From contig DUOX01000002.1 in the NCBI GenBank assembly GCA_012838665.1, positions 23,560 to 87,559 of the forward strand: a DNA stretch of 64,000 nt, read 5' to 3'. The notes below the pieces were generated by a model that saw only the letters and a list, made by a program, of their open reading frames with translations, made no database searches and was not told the DNA's origin. Of this stretch, positions 1 to 7,398 are shown one piece after another. Position 1 is the first letter of the stretch. The number at the start of each line of letters is the position of its first letter. This DNA is from Clostridiales bacterium (GTDB lineage Bacteria > Bacillota > Clostridia > Oscillospirales > Oscillospiraceae). A program made the position numbers and the translations under genes.

Positions 1-1743
1 AAATCCCTTGTCAGGGTGGAATATGAGCCCCTGCGACCCGTCCTGTCCCTTCACGAGGCCATGGCCGAGGGCGCCCCTCCGGTCCACGAGGACTGCCCCG
101 GGAACCTTCTCAGCGAGGTGCGCTTAAAGCGGGGCGACACGGACGGGAAAATAGCCGCGTCAAAGTATTCCGTCACAATGAAATACACAACTCCCCCTAC
201 GGAACACGCCTTCCTGGAGCCGGAATCCGCCGTTGCCCTGCCCGACGGGGATGGGGTACTGATATACTGCTCGGACCAGGGTATCTACCAGACCCGCAGG
301 GAATGCGCCGAGGCCCTGGGGCTGCCGGAGGAAAAGGTGCGGGTGGTGGCAAAGATGGTGGGCGGCGCTTTCGGAGGCAAGGAGGACATGAGCGTCCAGC
401 ACCATGCCGCCCTGCTGGCTTATAAAACGGGTCGCCCCGTTAAAGTGAGCCTCACCCGGGACGAGAGCATTCTCATACACCCCAAGCGCCACGGCATGGA
501 GATGGAGTTTACCGTGGCCTGCGACGAAAACGGCTACCTTACCGCCATGAAGGCCCTAATTCTAACGGATTCCGGCGCCTACGCCTCCCTGGGCGGGCCG
601 GTTCTGCAGCGGGCCTGTACCCACGCCGCCGGGCCGTACAACTATCAGGATATAGACATTGTGGGCAGGGCCTATTACAGCAACAATCCCCCCTGCGGCG
701 CTTTCCGGGGCTTTGGCGTCCCTCAAAGCTGCTTTGCCATAGAGTGCAGCCTGAACCTTCTGGCGGAAAAGGCTAAAATATCCCCCTGGGAAATCAGATA
801 CAGAAATGCCATACGGCCGGGAGACATCCTGCCCAACGGCCAGATTGCCGACAGCGGCACCGCCTTGGTTGAAACCCTTGAAGCCGTCAGGGATTATTAC
901 GAGGCCCACCCCAAGGCCGGCATTGCCTGCGCCATGAAAAACAGCGGATTGGGGGTAGGCGTCCCCGATACGGGCAGGGTAAGGCTGCTGGTCAGAGGCG
1001 GCAGGGTGGAGATTTACTCCGGCGCCGCCTGCATAGGTCAGGGCATAGGCACTGTTTTAACCCAGATTGTCCGGGAGACAACCGGCCTGCCTCTGGAGAA
1101 CTTATCCTACCTACCGCCGGATACTGCAAATTCCCCGGACTCCGGCAACACCACCGCCTCCCGGCAGACCCTTTTCGCCGGAGAGGCCGCCCGCCTTGCC
1201 GCCCTGAAATTGAAGGTCGCCCTTGAAAACTCGGATTTGTCCGGCCTTGAAGGCAGAGAGTTTTTGGGGGAATACACCGCAATCACCGACAGTTTCGGCA
1301 GCGATAAGGAAAACCCCGTAAGCCATGTGACTTACAGCTACGCCACCCATCTGGTGGATTTGGACGAGAACGGGAAGATTAAGCTGGTGATTGCCGCCCA
1401 CGATGTGGGCAGGGCTATTAATCCCCTGAGCATAGAGGGTCAGATTGAGGGCGGGGTGGTCATGAGCCTGGGCTGGGCCCTGACGGAAAAGTTCCCCCTG
1501 GAGGACGGGCAGCCGAAAGTCAAGTTCGGGACCCTGGGCCTTTTGAGGTCCCATCAGGTGCCGGAAATACGCCCCATTATTGTGGAAAAGGTCGGCTCCC
1601 AACTGGCCTACGGAGCTAAGGGCATAGGGGAAATATGCTCCATTCCCACCGCCGCCGCCGTTCAAAATGCCTACTACAATTATGACGGTGTTTTCAGGAC
1701 CGCCCTGCCTCTGGAAAACTCCCCCTACAGCAAGAAGAAATAA
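1..1743 (+). CDS. Xanthine dehydrogenase-family molybdopterin-binding subunit, 5'-truncated by the window edge
   Basis: Large molybdenum-cofactor subunit of a xanthine oxidase-family hydroxylase, probably acting on purines in the cytoplasm. The frame is open from base 1, so the N-terminus lies outside the window; the GTG at 16 is internal. Visible family motifs are the cofactor loop GGAFGGKED (about 361-387), the GAFRGFG segment (about 697-717), a Q-loop GQGIG (about 1037-1051) and the C-terminal GAKGIGEIC segment (about 1612-1638), which carries the catalytic glutamate in known family members. The stop TAA at 1741 is followed by an intrinsic terminator. The facing ygfK and ssnA genes mark selenium-dependent molybdenum hydroxylase loci, so an XdhD-like selenium-dependent purine hydroxylase is likely. 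That assignment is by context; the domain call is firm. Confidence 0.93.
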   Translation, partial: KSLVRVEYEPLRPVLSLHEAMAEGAPPVHEDCPGNLLSEVRLKRGDTDGKIAASKYSVTMKYTTPPTEHAFLEPESAVALPDGDGVLIYCSDQGIYQTRRECAEALGLPEEKVRVVAKMVGGAFGGKEDMSVQHHAALLAYKTGRPVKVSLTRDESILIHPKRHGMEMEFTVACDENGYLTAMKALILTDSGAYASLGGPVLQRACTHAAGPYNYQDIDIVGRAYYSNNPPCGAFRGFGVPQSCFAIECSLNLLAEKAKISPWEIRYRNAIRPGDILPNGQIADSGTALVETLEAVRDYYEAHPKAGIACAMKNSGLGVGVPDTGRVRLLVRGGRVEIYSGAACIGQGIGTVLTQIVRETTGLPLENLSYLPPDTANSPDSGNTTASRQTLFAGEAARLAALKLKVALENSDLSGLEGREFLGEYTAITDSFGSDKENPVSHVTYSYATHLVDLDENGKIKLVIAAHDVGRAINPLSIEGQIEGGVVMSLGWALTEKFPLEDGQPKVKFGTLGLLRSHQVPEIRPIIVEKVGSQLAYGAKGIGEICSIPTAAAVQNAYYNYDGVFRTALPLENSPYSKKK

Positions 1744-1778
1744 TGCTCATCCAGCTGCCGCCGAATCCGGCAGTTCCA

Positions 1779-1808
1779 ACCGTCGCCGGACCCGGCGGCG
1801 GTTTTTTA
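1779..1808 (+). terminator. Intrinsic terminator after the xanthine dehydrogenase gene
   Basis: A GC-rich stem (CCGTCGCCG with GGCGGCGG, one wobble) is followed by TTTTTT at 1802-1807. The T-run lies on the plus strand only, so it serves the xanthine dehydrogenase transcript. The last codons of the convergent ygfK gene lie in the T-run. Confidence 0.8.
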
Positions 1809-4793
1809 TTTGTGCAGCAGGTGCGCGTAGTCTGTTTCTACCGTTCTTATAAGAGCCGCGATGTCCCGGGGAAGCCCCGCGTTATCAGATATTATGTCAA
1901 CCGCTTGAGTTTTTCCACCAAGCCGGACTTCATATTTTCCGTTTTCCAGCGGCAAAAAGCCCTGATTTGCGCTGTCACCAAAATCCTCTTCAGACCAGAA
2001 GAGGGTGAATTTGTGTTTGTATGGAGCCGAGTCATAGGGGCAGAAGGTTTCACAGTTGCCGCATTCGTTGCACATGCCGTCAATATGTACTATCTGGGGC
2101 CTGCCTTTCACCGATACGGAAATATTTGCCCTGTTGGGGCACACGTCAACGCAGTTTTCGCACACGGTTGCACACTCAAGGCAGCGCCGGGAAGGGTCGC
2201 AGTTCGTACAACCTGTAATCAACACGCCCTTTTTCTCCCGTACCCTCTCCTGCGAGGGCGCTACGTTTACATGGACGTACTTCTCTAAATCCGCGCCCGT
2301 TATGGCCGATGCCACCCTGGCGGCGTCTGCTATGGCCTCCACCACCGTAGAAGGCCCGCAGCGCCCGTCACCGGCAATATAAACCGAAGCCTGACTGGTC
2401 TCCAAAGTTGCGGGGTTTGTCACTGCCCTGCCCCGGCTGTCCGTCTTAATACCGTTTGCCGTAAGGAAGTCCCTGTCAATCTGCTCTCCCACGGCGGCAA
2501 TCACAGTGTCCGCCGGGATTTGCACCGTCTCCGGAGTCTCCACTGGCCGGCGCCTGCCGTCGGCCTCGGGCTCGCCCAGGGCAATTTTCCTGCACTCTAA
2601 GACACCGGAGCTCACCCCTACCGGCGATAACAGTTCACAAAGCTTTACGCCTTCCTCCAGTGCCAGCTTGAGTTCTTCAAAGTGTGCGGGCATATAGCGT
2701 TTAGTGCGGCGGTATACGAGGGAGACGCTTTCTACTCCAGGCACCCGGAGGGCCGCCCGGGCGGCGTCTACGGCGGTGTTCCCTCCGCCAATTACCGCAA
2801 CGTTTTTGCCCAGGCGCAGGCCATTGGGCATGGCATTAAAGCTTTTTAAAAACTCAATGGCGTTAATGCTGCTGCCGTATTTGAGAGGCAGTACTCCCGG
2901 CTTTAGGGCGCCCAGGCACAGCACCACCGCGTCAAAGCCCATGGATTTCAGTTCCTGAACGGAGCGCACCTGGTAACCCAATCGGAATTTAACACCCGCG
3001 GCCCTGCACAGCTCTATATCCCTGTCAAGAGCCTCCCGGCTCAGCCGAAACTCCGGAATCACGTGCCGAAGTATGCCCCCAAGGGAATTTGATTTTTCAA
3101 ACACGGTTACGTCGCAGCCGCTCCTGGCCAGCAGGAAGGCCGAAGCCAGCCCCGCCGCCCCGCCGCCTGCCACTGCCACTTTTTTCCCGGTGCCCTCCGG
3201 CGGCTTTATAGTCCAAATAAGTTCCTTGAAGGCCTTTTCGGCGCACCGGAGCTTTGTCCCCCGGATATCCACGCCCTCGTCGTAAAAAAGACGGTTGCAG
3301 CGTTCCCTGCAGGGCTGGGGACATATGCTGCCCGTTGTAAAAGGAAGGGGATTGCGGTGCGTTATAACCTGCAAAGCCTCCAGATACCTGCCCTCCCCCG
3401 CCAGCCGGATATAGCCGGGTATGTCCTGGCCTATGGGGCAGCCGTCCCTGCAGGGGGCCGCAAAGCAGTCCATGAGAGGCACCTGCCTGTTTATTTTTAT
3501 AACCGGTTTGGGCGGGCCCTCCTTCCTGTAATGGGGACTTATCAGGGCGTCGGCGGCAAGGCGGGCAGTTTTTTCCACGTCGACACCGGAAAAGAGGGTG
3601 TATTCGGCATCCACAAACATGTCCGCCATCTGCCGCAGGCGATTATAGCCTCCGGGCTTTAAAAGGGTGGTGACCATGGTTATAGGCCATATGCCAACAT
3701 CGAAAAGATTTTTTGCGTTAAAGGCGTCCGCTCCCCCGGCAAAGGAGATGCGCAGTTTCCCTTCGAACTCCCTTGTAAGTTTCTCCGCCAATGCGATGGT
3801 AAGAGGATACAGGCTCCGGCCTGACATGTACATTTCCCCTGCCGGCAGTTCCCCCACCTGGGGCGCAACCGGCAGGGTGTTGGTGAGCTTTACTCCAAAC
3901 CAAAGCCCCTCTTTCCCCGCCAGGTTCTGAAGTCTGCGGAACATCGGCACCGCTTCTTCATATTGCAGGTCGTCATTGAAGTGGAAATCGTCAAACACCA
4001 GGTAATCAAAACCCAGACGGTTCAATGTTTCACGTGTAACTTTATAGCCCAGGAGCGTAGGATTGCATTTGACAAAGGTGTGCAGGCCCTTTTCCCTTAT
4101 GAGATAGGCGGCAATGCGCTCTATGTCCCGGGACGGGCAGCCATGAAGGGTGCTCAGGGTGATACTGTCGCTGATTAGGGGGCTGATTTGGTTTACATAA
4201 TCCGTGTCTATCCGGCTGAACCTGTGGATATTCCGGATAGCCCAGTCCCGGCATATGTTGAAGATTTCGGTGTTTTCCGCGTTTTTCAGGCCCTCGATAA
4301 AGCCGTCGATTTTCCCGGAGCGTATGCCCTCCATGTCATACCCTACGGACATATTGAAAATGAAGCCCTCCGGGTCTCCCAGCTCAAATTCCCTGGAGAT
4401 AAGCTTTATGGCAAACCATGCCTTTATGTATTCCTCCATGGCCTGGGGAACCCGCAGTTCCGTAGACCATTCGCAGTTGTAGCACTCGTCCGCCGCCGTA
4501 ATGCAGGGCTTGGGCACCGGCAGGTCCTCCCCGTCCAGCACCTGCACCGTTTTCAGCTCGAAAAAGCGGCCTCCGGCGGCGTAGGCGGCAATGATGTTCT
4601 GGGCAAGCTGGGTGTGGGGCCCCGCCGCCGGGCCTATGGGCGTCTCCAGCTTCTCCCCGAAAAACTTAAGCGCCTTGCCCTCGGGAGCCCTGTACAGCTT
4701 TTCCACCCCGAAAATTGTTTTTCTGGCTGAGTACTCCTGGAAAATCCAGTCCATAAGCTGCGGAAAGGGTATGGGTCTCATGCGGTCGCTCAT
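1806..4793 (-). CDS. ygfK: YgfK, putative selenate reductase subunit (multi-cofactor Fe-S flavoprotein)
   Basis: Cytoplasmic electron-transfer protein of selenium-dependent molybdenum hydroxylase loci; the family is named as a putative selenate reductase subunit but its exact reaction is unsettled. The first ~420 residues are a dihydroorotate-dehydrogenase-like barrel (PIGPAAGPHTQLAQN). Next come a GltD-like cysteine-rich segment, an FAD site (AVAGGGAAGLASA) and an NAD(P) site (VIGGGNTAVDAARAAL). The C-terminus is ferredoxin-like with CENCVDVCPN and CNECGNCETFCPY. The 995-residue length and the layout match E. coli YgfK. I chose the ATG at 4793 (4796 is equally possible) because it follows a GGGGGG ribosome site and gives the family N-terminus MSDRMRPIPF. 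An upstream in-frame ATG at 4835 overlaps the ssnA stop as ATGA but lacks a ribosome site. Confidence 0.95.
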   Translation of the reverse strand: MSDRMRPIPFPQLMDWIFQEYSARKTIFGVEKLYRAPEGKALKFFGEKLETPIGPAAGPHTQLAQNIIAAYAAGGRFFELKTVQVLDGEDLPVPKPCITAADECYNCEWSTELRVPQAMEEYIKAWFAIKLISREFELGDPEGFIFNMSVGYDMEGIRSGKIDGFIEGLKNAENTEIFNICRDWAIRNIHRFSRIDTDYVNQISPLISDSITLSTLHGCPSRDIERIAAYLIREKGLHTFVKCNPTLLGYKVTRETLNRLGFDYLVFDDFHFNDDLQYEEAVPMFRRLQNLAGKEGLWFGVKLTNTLPVAPQVGELPAGEMYMSGRSLYPLTIALAEKLTREFEGKLRISFAGGADAFNAKNLFDVGIWPITMVTTLLKPGGYNRLRQMADMFVDAEYTLFSGVDVEKTARLAADALISPHYRKEGPPKPVIKINRQVPLMDCFAAPCRDGCPIGQDIPGYIRLAGEGRYLEALQVITHRNPLPFTTGSICPQPCRERCNRLFYDEGVDIRGTKLRCAEKAFKELIWTIKPPEGTGKKVAVAGGGAAGLASAFLLARSGCDVTVFEKSNSLGGILRHVIPEFRLSREALDRDIELCRAAGVKFRLGYQVRSVQELKSMGFDAVVLCLGALKPGVLPLKYGSSINAIEFLKSFNAMPNGLRLGKNVAVIGGGNTAVDAARAALRVPGVESVSLVYRRTKRYMPAHFEELKLALEEGVKLCELLSPVGVSSGVLECRKIALGEPEADGRRRPVETPETVQIPADTVIAAVGEQIDRDFLTANGIKTDSRGRAVTNPATLETSQASVYIAGDGRCGPSTVVEAIADAARVASAITGADLEKYVHVNVAPSQERVREKKGVLITGCTNCDPSRRCLECATVCENCVDVCPNRANISVSVKGRPQIVHIDGMCNECGNCETFCPYDSAPYKHKFTLFWSEEDFGDSANQGFLPLENGKYEVRLGGKTQAVDIISDNAGLPRDIAALIRTVETDYAHLLHK

Positions 4794-4831
4794 CATATTC
4801 CCCCCTCTTCTTTTCTTGGAACGCAGTCTGG

Positions 4832-6163
4832 TCATCCGTTAAGAGTTTTCCAGAGCTTTGCGGCGGTTTGGCAGATGTCGGCTTTTATTTTCTCTTCATC
4901 AACGCAGGTGAGTTCCCTGTCTTTCATAAGCACGCGGCCGTTTACAATGGTTGTGCGGCACTGTCCCCCGTTCATTCCAAACAACATATGGCCGTCCGCG
5001 TTTTCGTGGGAGAAGGGCGTATAGGGCTTATAGTCCATTATAATCACGTCTGCCGCCGCCCCGGGCTTAAGAACGCCAAGAGGCTTTTCAAAATACCTCG
5101 CGGCGATTCTGGCGTTGTTGTAAAAGAGCATTTCCGTTACCTCCTGCCATGCCACATTGGGCAGGCCCGCGTTGTGGCGCTGGATAGCCAGGGCTACCTT
5201 GGCGCTCTCCAACATGTCGTGGGTGTATGCATCTGTACCCAGACCCACCAGTATGCCCTTTTCGAACATCTGCAGAACGGGAGAGCAGCCTACGGCGTTG
5301 CCCATGTTGGATTGGGGATTGTTGACCACCATGGTATCGGTAGCGCAAATCAGGTCCATCTCTTCGGAATTTATATGTATGCAGTGGCCCAGAATAGTCT
5401 TCTCCCCTAAAATCCCCCGGTCCATAAGGCGGCTAACCGGGCGCTTGCCGTATTTTTGCAGGGTGTCGTTAAGGTCGTTTGGACCCTCGGAAACGTGGAG
5501 ATGGAAGCCGGCAAGGTCATCGTTTGCCTCCACGCACCGCTCCAGGGTTCTGTCGGAAACCGTAAACAGGGCATGAATTCCAAACATGCCTTTAAGCATA
5601 TCGTCGTTCAGGGACCTTGTGTATTTGATAAACTCCGCGTTTTCCCTGATGCCCTCCAGGCACTTTTCCTCTCCGTCCCTGTCGGACACCTCGTAGCACA
5701 GGCAGGAGCGCAGCCCCAGTTCCTTTGTAACTTCCCCGATGGCAAACAGCGAGCCCGGTATCTGGCAGTAGCTGGCGTGGTGGTCGAATATGGTGGTAAC
5801 TCCCTGCCTTATGCAGTCCATGACGGTGGCGTAGGCGGACGCCCTGGTGCCCTCCATGGTCAGGTGCCGGTCTATGTTCCACCACATGCCCTCCAAAATC
5901 TCAAGAAAGTTTGTAGGGGCATAGCCCTTTATGGAAAGGCCCCGGGCCAGGGCGCTGTAAATATGGGTGTGGGCATTGATAAAACCCGGCATGATGACGC
6001 CGCCCCGGGCGTCCACAAACTCCGCCTGGGGGTACTTTTTGCGGAGCTCATCGTAGTCCCCCACCTCTTTGATTATTTCCCCATCCGTCAGGACGGCGCC
6101 GTTTTCATAGTAGGGCTCCTCCCTGTTTCGGGTCAACACCTTCCCTTTTCCTATAAGTAGCAA
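4832..6163 (-). CDS. ssnA: SsnA, putative metal-dependent aminohydrolase
   Basis: Amidohydrolase-superfamily enzyme, probably a purine or pyrimidine-like deaminase or hydrolase, cytoplasmic. Metal-site motifs are visible: the HxH in GFINAHTHIYSALARG near residue 65, the histidine in GFHLHVSEG, the histidine in LGHCIHINSEE and the aspartate in VGLGTDAYTHD. The 443-residue length is normal for SsnA, which belongs to selenium-dependent hydroxylase loci. The start is TTG at 6163, chosen because AAAAGGAGGT sits seven bases upstream and no better start follows. The gene heads a two-gene operon with ygfK, joined by a 39-bp gap or an ATGA overlap depending on the ygfK start. It is preceded by a promoter and a leader of about 185 nt. 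Confidence 0.95.
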   Translation of the reverse strand: MLLIGKGKVLTRNREEPYYENGAVLTDGEIIKEVGDYDELRKKYPQAEFVDARGGVIMPGFINAHTHIYSALARGLSIKGYAPTNFLEILEGMWWNIDRHLTMEGTRASAYATVMDCIRQGVTTIFDHHASYCQIPGSLFAIGEVTKELGLRSCLCYEVSDRDGEEKCLEGIRENAEFIKYTRSLNDDMLKGMFGIHALFTVSDRTLERCVEANDDLAGFHLHVSEGPNDLNDTLQKYGKRPVSRLMDRGILGEKTILGHCIHINSEEMDLICATDTMVVNNPQSNMGNAVGCSPVLQMFEKGILVGLGTDAYTHDMLESAKVALAIQRHNAGLPNVAWQEVTEMLFYNNARIAARYFEKPLGVLKPGAAADVIIMDYKPYTPFSHENADGHMLFGMNGGQCRTTIVNGRVLMKDRELTCVDEEKIKADICQTAAKLWKTLNG

Positions 6164-6348
6164 AGCGACTACCTCCTTTTCGCAGTTTTCCCGGTAAACT
6201 AATGCGTCAATTAAACATATTGGGGAGCGTTCAATCCTATGAACGCTCCCCAGGTTTTGTTCCGGCTAAGCCACCGGAACACGCCTTAAAGAGCGGTCAA
6301 GGTGGCCCGTGCGCAAAGCACTCCGTTACAACCAACACTATGTATTTG
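6164..6348 (-). promoter_or_regulatory. Structured 5' leader of ssnA-ygfK, candidate cis-regulatory RNA
   Basis: About 185 nt separate the inferred start point near 6348 from the TTG start. Read on the minus strand, it can form a GTGC/GCAC hairpin (6309-6321), a GTTCCGG/CCGGAAC hairpin (6259-6280) and a perfect 11-bp stem GGGGAGCGTTC/GAACGCTCCCC with an 8-nt loop (6222-6251). A competing pairing CCACC (6301-6305) with GGTGG (6271-6275) would break the middle hairpin. The last stem has no U-run, so it is not a plain terminator. I do not recognise a known riboswitch class. Confidence 0.5.
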
Positions 6349-6354
6349 TAATGA

Positions 6355-6383
6355 ATTTTACCACTTTTTCATCTTTTTGACAA
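6355..6383 (-). promoter_or_regulatory. Sigma-A type promoter for ssnA-ygfK
   Basis: On the minus strand TTGTCA (6378-6383) is spaced 17 bp from TAAAAT (6355-6360), predicting transcription from about 6348. Confidence 0.65.
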
Positions 6384-6415
6384 TAGATAAAACCCGGATT
6401 TATCGGAGACAGAGC

Positions 6416-6946
6416 TCATTTTAAAACGGAAATCAGGGGTGACGAATAATAGTTTTGAGGGTTTACCGTCAGGACGTACCTGTTGTTACTATAGGCGTAT
6501 ATGCCTGCGTCCATGACGTCGCCTTTTTTCCCGTCGGTGACGACCAGAACAAAATGGCTCTTGCTTACCATAAATTTATTCCTTTTGGATATGGAGTCTT
6601 CCGAGGCGCGCCCTTCCAGCAGATACTCCTTATCTGTCTGGACAATTATTTTATAAAACCTGTCGCATTCCTCTTCCAGCCAGTCGTTGCGCATGTCCTC
6701 ATTGGCCAGAAAACAGTCCAGGGTAATGGGGTATTGCTTTTTTAAGTCGAGAATAATCTCCGCTGCATAGGTTTCCGCTCCCCGTTCAAGTCCCGTCAAA
6801 AAGCGTGTCACGCCATATGTAGTAATCATATGCTCTATTTGCTGCCTCAGCAGTTTTTTAAGTTTGATACATCTGGGGTCTTCTTCGTTAAATCTCCATA
6901 TCAGTTCCTGCGGCCTCTGCCCAATAATGCAACACGTATGATCCAT
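6416..6946 (-). CDS. SLOG-domain protein of the YpsA/DUF1273 type
   Basis: A 176-residue soluble protein with the YpsA-like layout: an N-terminal loop IGQRPQELIW, then FLTGLERGAETYAAEIILDL, and a C-terminal nucleotide-fold half ending in DAGIYAYSNNRYVLTVNP. The family has a Rossmann-like SLOG fold thought to bind a nucleotide or nucleotide-sugar ligand; B. subtilis YpsA has been linked to cell division, but the biochemical role is unknown. It stands alone, preceded by 450 bp of noncoding DNA. The ATG at 6946 gives the natural N-terminus. Fold assignment is good; function is open. Confidence 0.75.
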   Translation of the reverse strand: MDHTCCIIGQRPQELIWRFNEEDPRCIKLKKLLRQQIEHMITTYGVTRFLTGLERGAETYAAEIILDLKKQYPITLDCFLANEDMRNDWLEEECDRFYKIIVQTDKEYLLEGRASEDSISKRNKFMVSKSHFVLVVTDGKKGDVMDAGIYAYSNNRYVLTVNPQNYYSSPLISVLK

Positions 6947-7349
6947 TCTTACAACACACCAAATCCAGTAATTATGTAATAATGCTTAAACTCTATGCCG
7001 GCTGTAGTTCTATGGTGGATTGCCATCGGCATAATGTTTATGGTGGCCCGATATGCAAACATCTGCATATCAATAATCGTTGCGCATTAATCTGCCTGTC
7101 CCGTCATATAAATACCGGATTTTCCATTGAAGGGATTATACTGTTGTGCCTTACTTTCAGACAACTAGTGTAACGCCGATACAGGATTTCACACTTCAAT
7201 GCTAACGATTGCCCCCACAGTGTTATATCATAAACCGTCTGGCGTTGCAAGAGCAAAAAAGGTCGAAAAATGTAATATGTGTAATTCTTTTACATTTGAT
7301 GTCGTAATTTGCTTAATACTTGCCATCAGGGCCTTTCCCACAAACAAAA
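6947..7349. other. Noncoding gap between the SLOG gene and phosphoketolase
   Basis: AT-rich sequence with no convincing gene. It holds the palindrome listed at 7050-7071 and, at its right end, runs into the phosphoketolase terminator. The short open frames here have no ribosome site and no recognisable product. Confidence 0.55.
7050..7071. repeat. Palindrome GATATGCA-N6-TGCATATC
   Basis: A perfect 8-bp inverted repeat with a 6-bp spacer, the size of an operator for a dimeric regulator. It lies about 105 bp upstream of the SLOG gene and has no adjacent T-run, so it is not a terminator. The binding protein is unknown. Confidence 0.4.
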
Positions 7350-7386
7350 AATACTGCCGGCAATAAACTGCCGGCAGCATTTTTTG
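7345..7386 (-). terminator. Terminator downstream of phosphoketolase
   Basis: The stem CTGCCGG/CCGGCAG (7354-7360 with 7371-7377) has T-runs on both sides, so it can act in either direction. The nearest gene is phosphoketolase on the minus strand. Confidence 0.8.
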
Positions 7387-7398
7387 TTGCACCAGATG

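Noticed and set aside
1743..2288. Open frame opposite the 3' end of ygfK
   Set aside because: Antisense shadow of the YgfK ferredoxin region, with no start signal and no recognisable product.
6164..6348. Assigning the ssnA leader to the Moco riboswitch
   Set aside because: The genomic context fits, but I could not match the conserved core with confidence; kept as an unclassified leader.
6982..7173. 63-codon plus-strand frame
   Set aside because: No ribosome site, no motif, and it runs through the operator-like palindrome.
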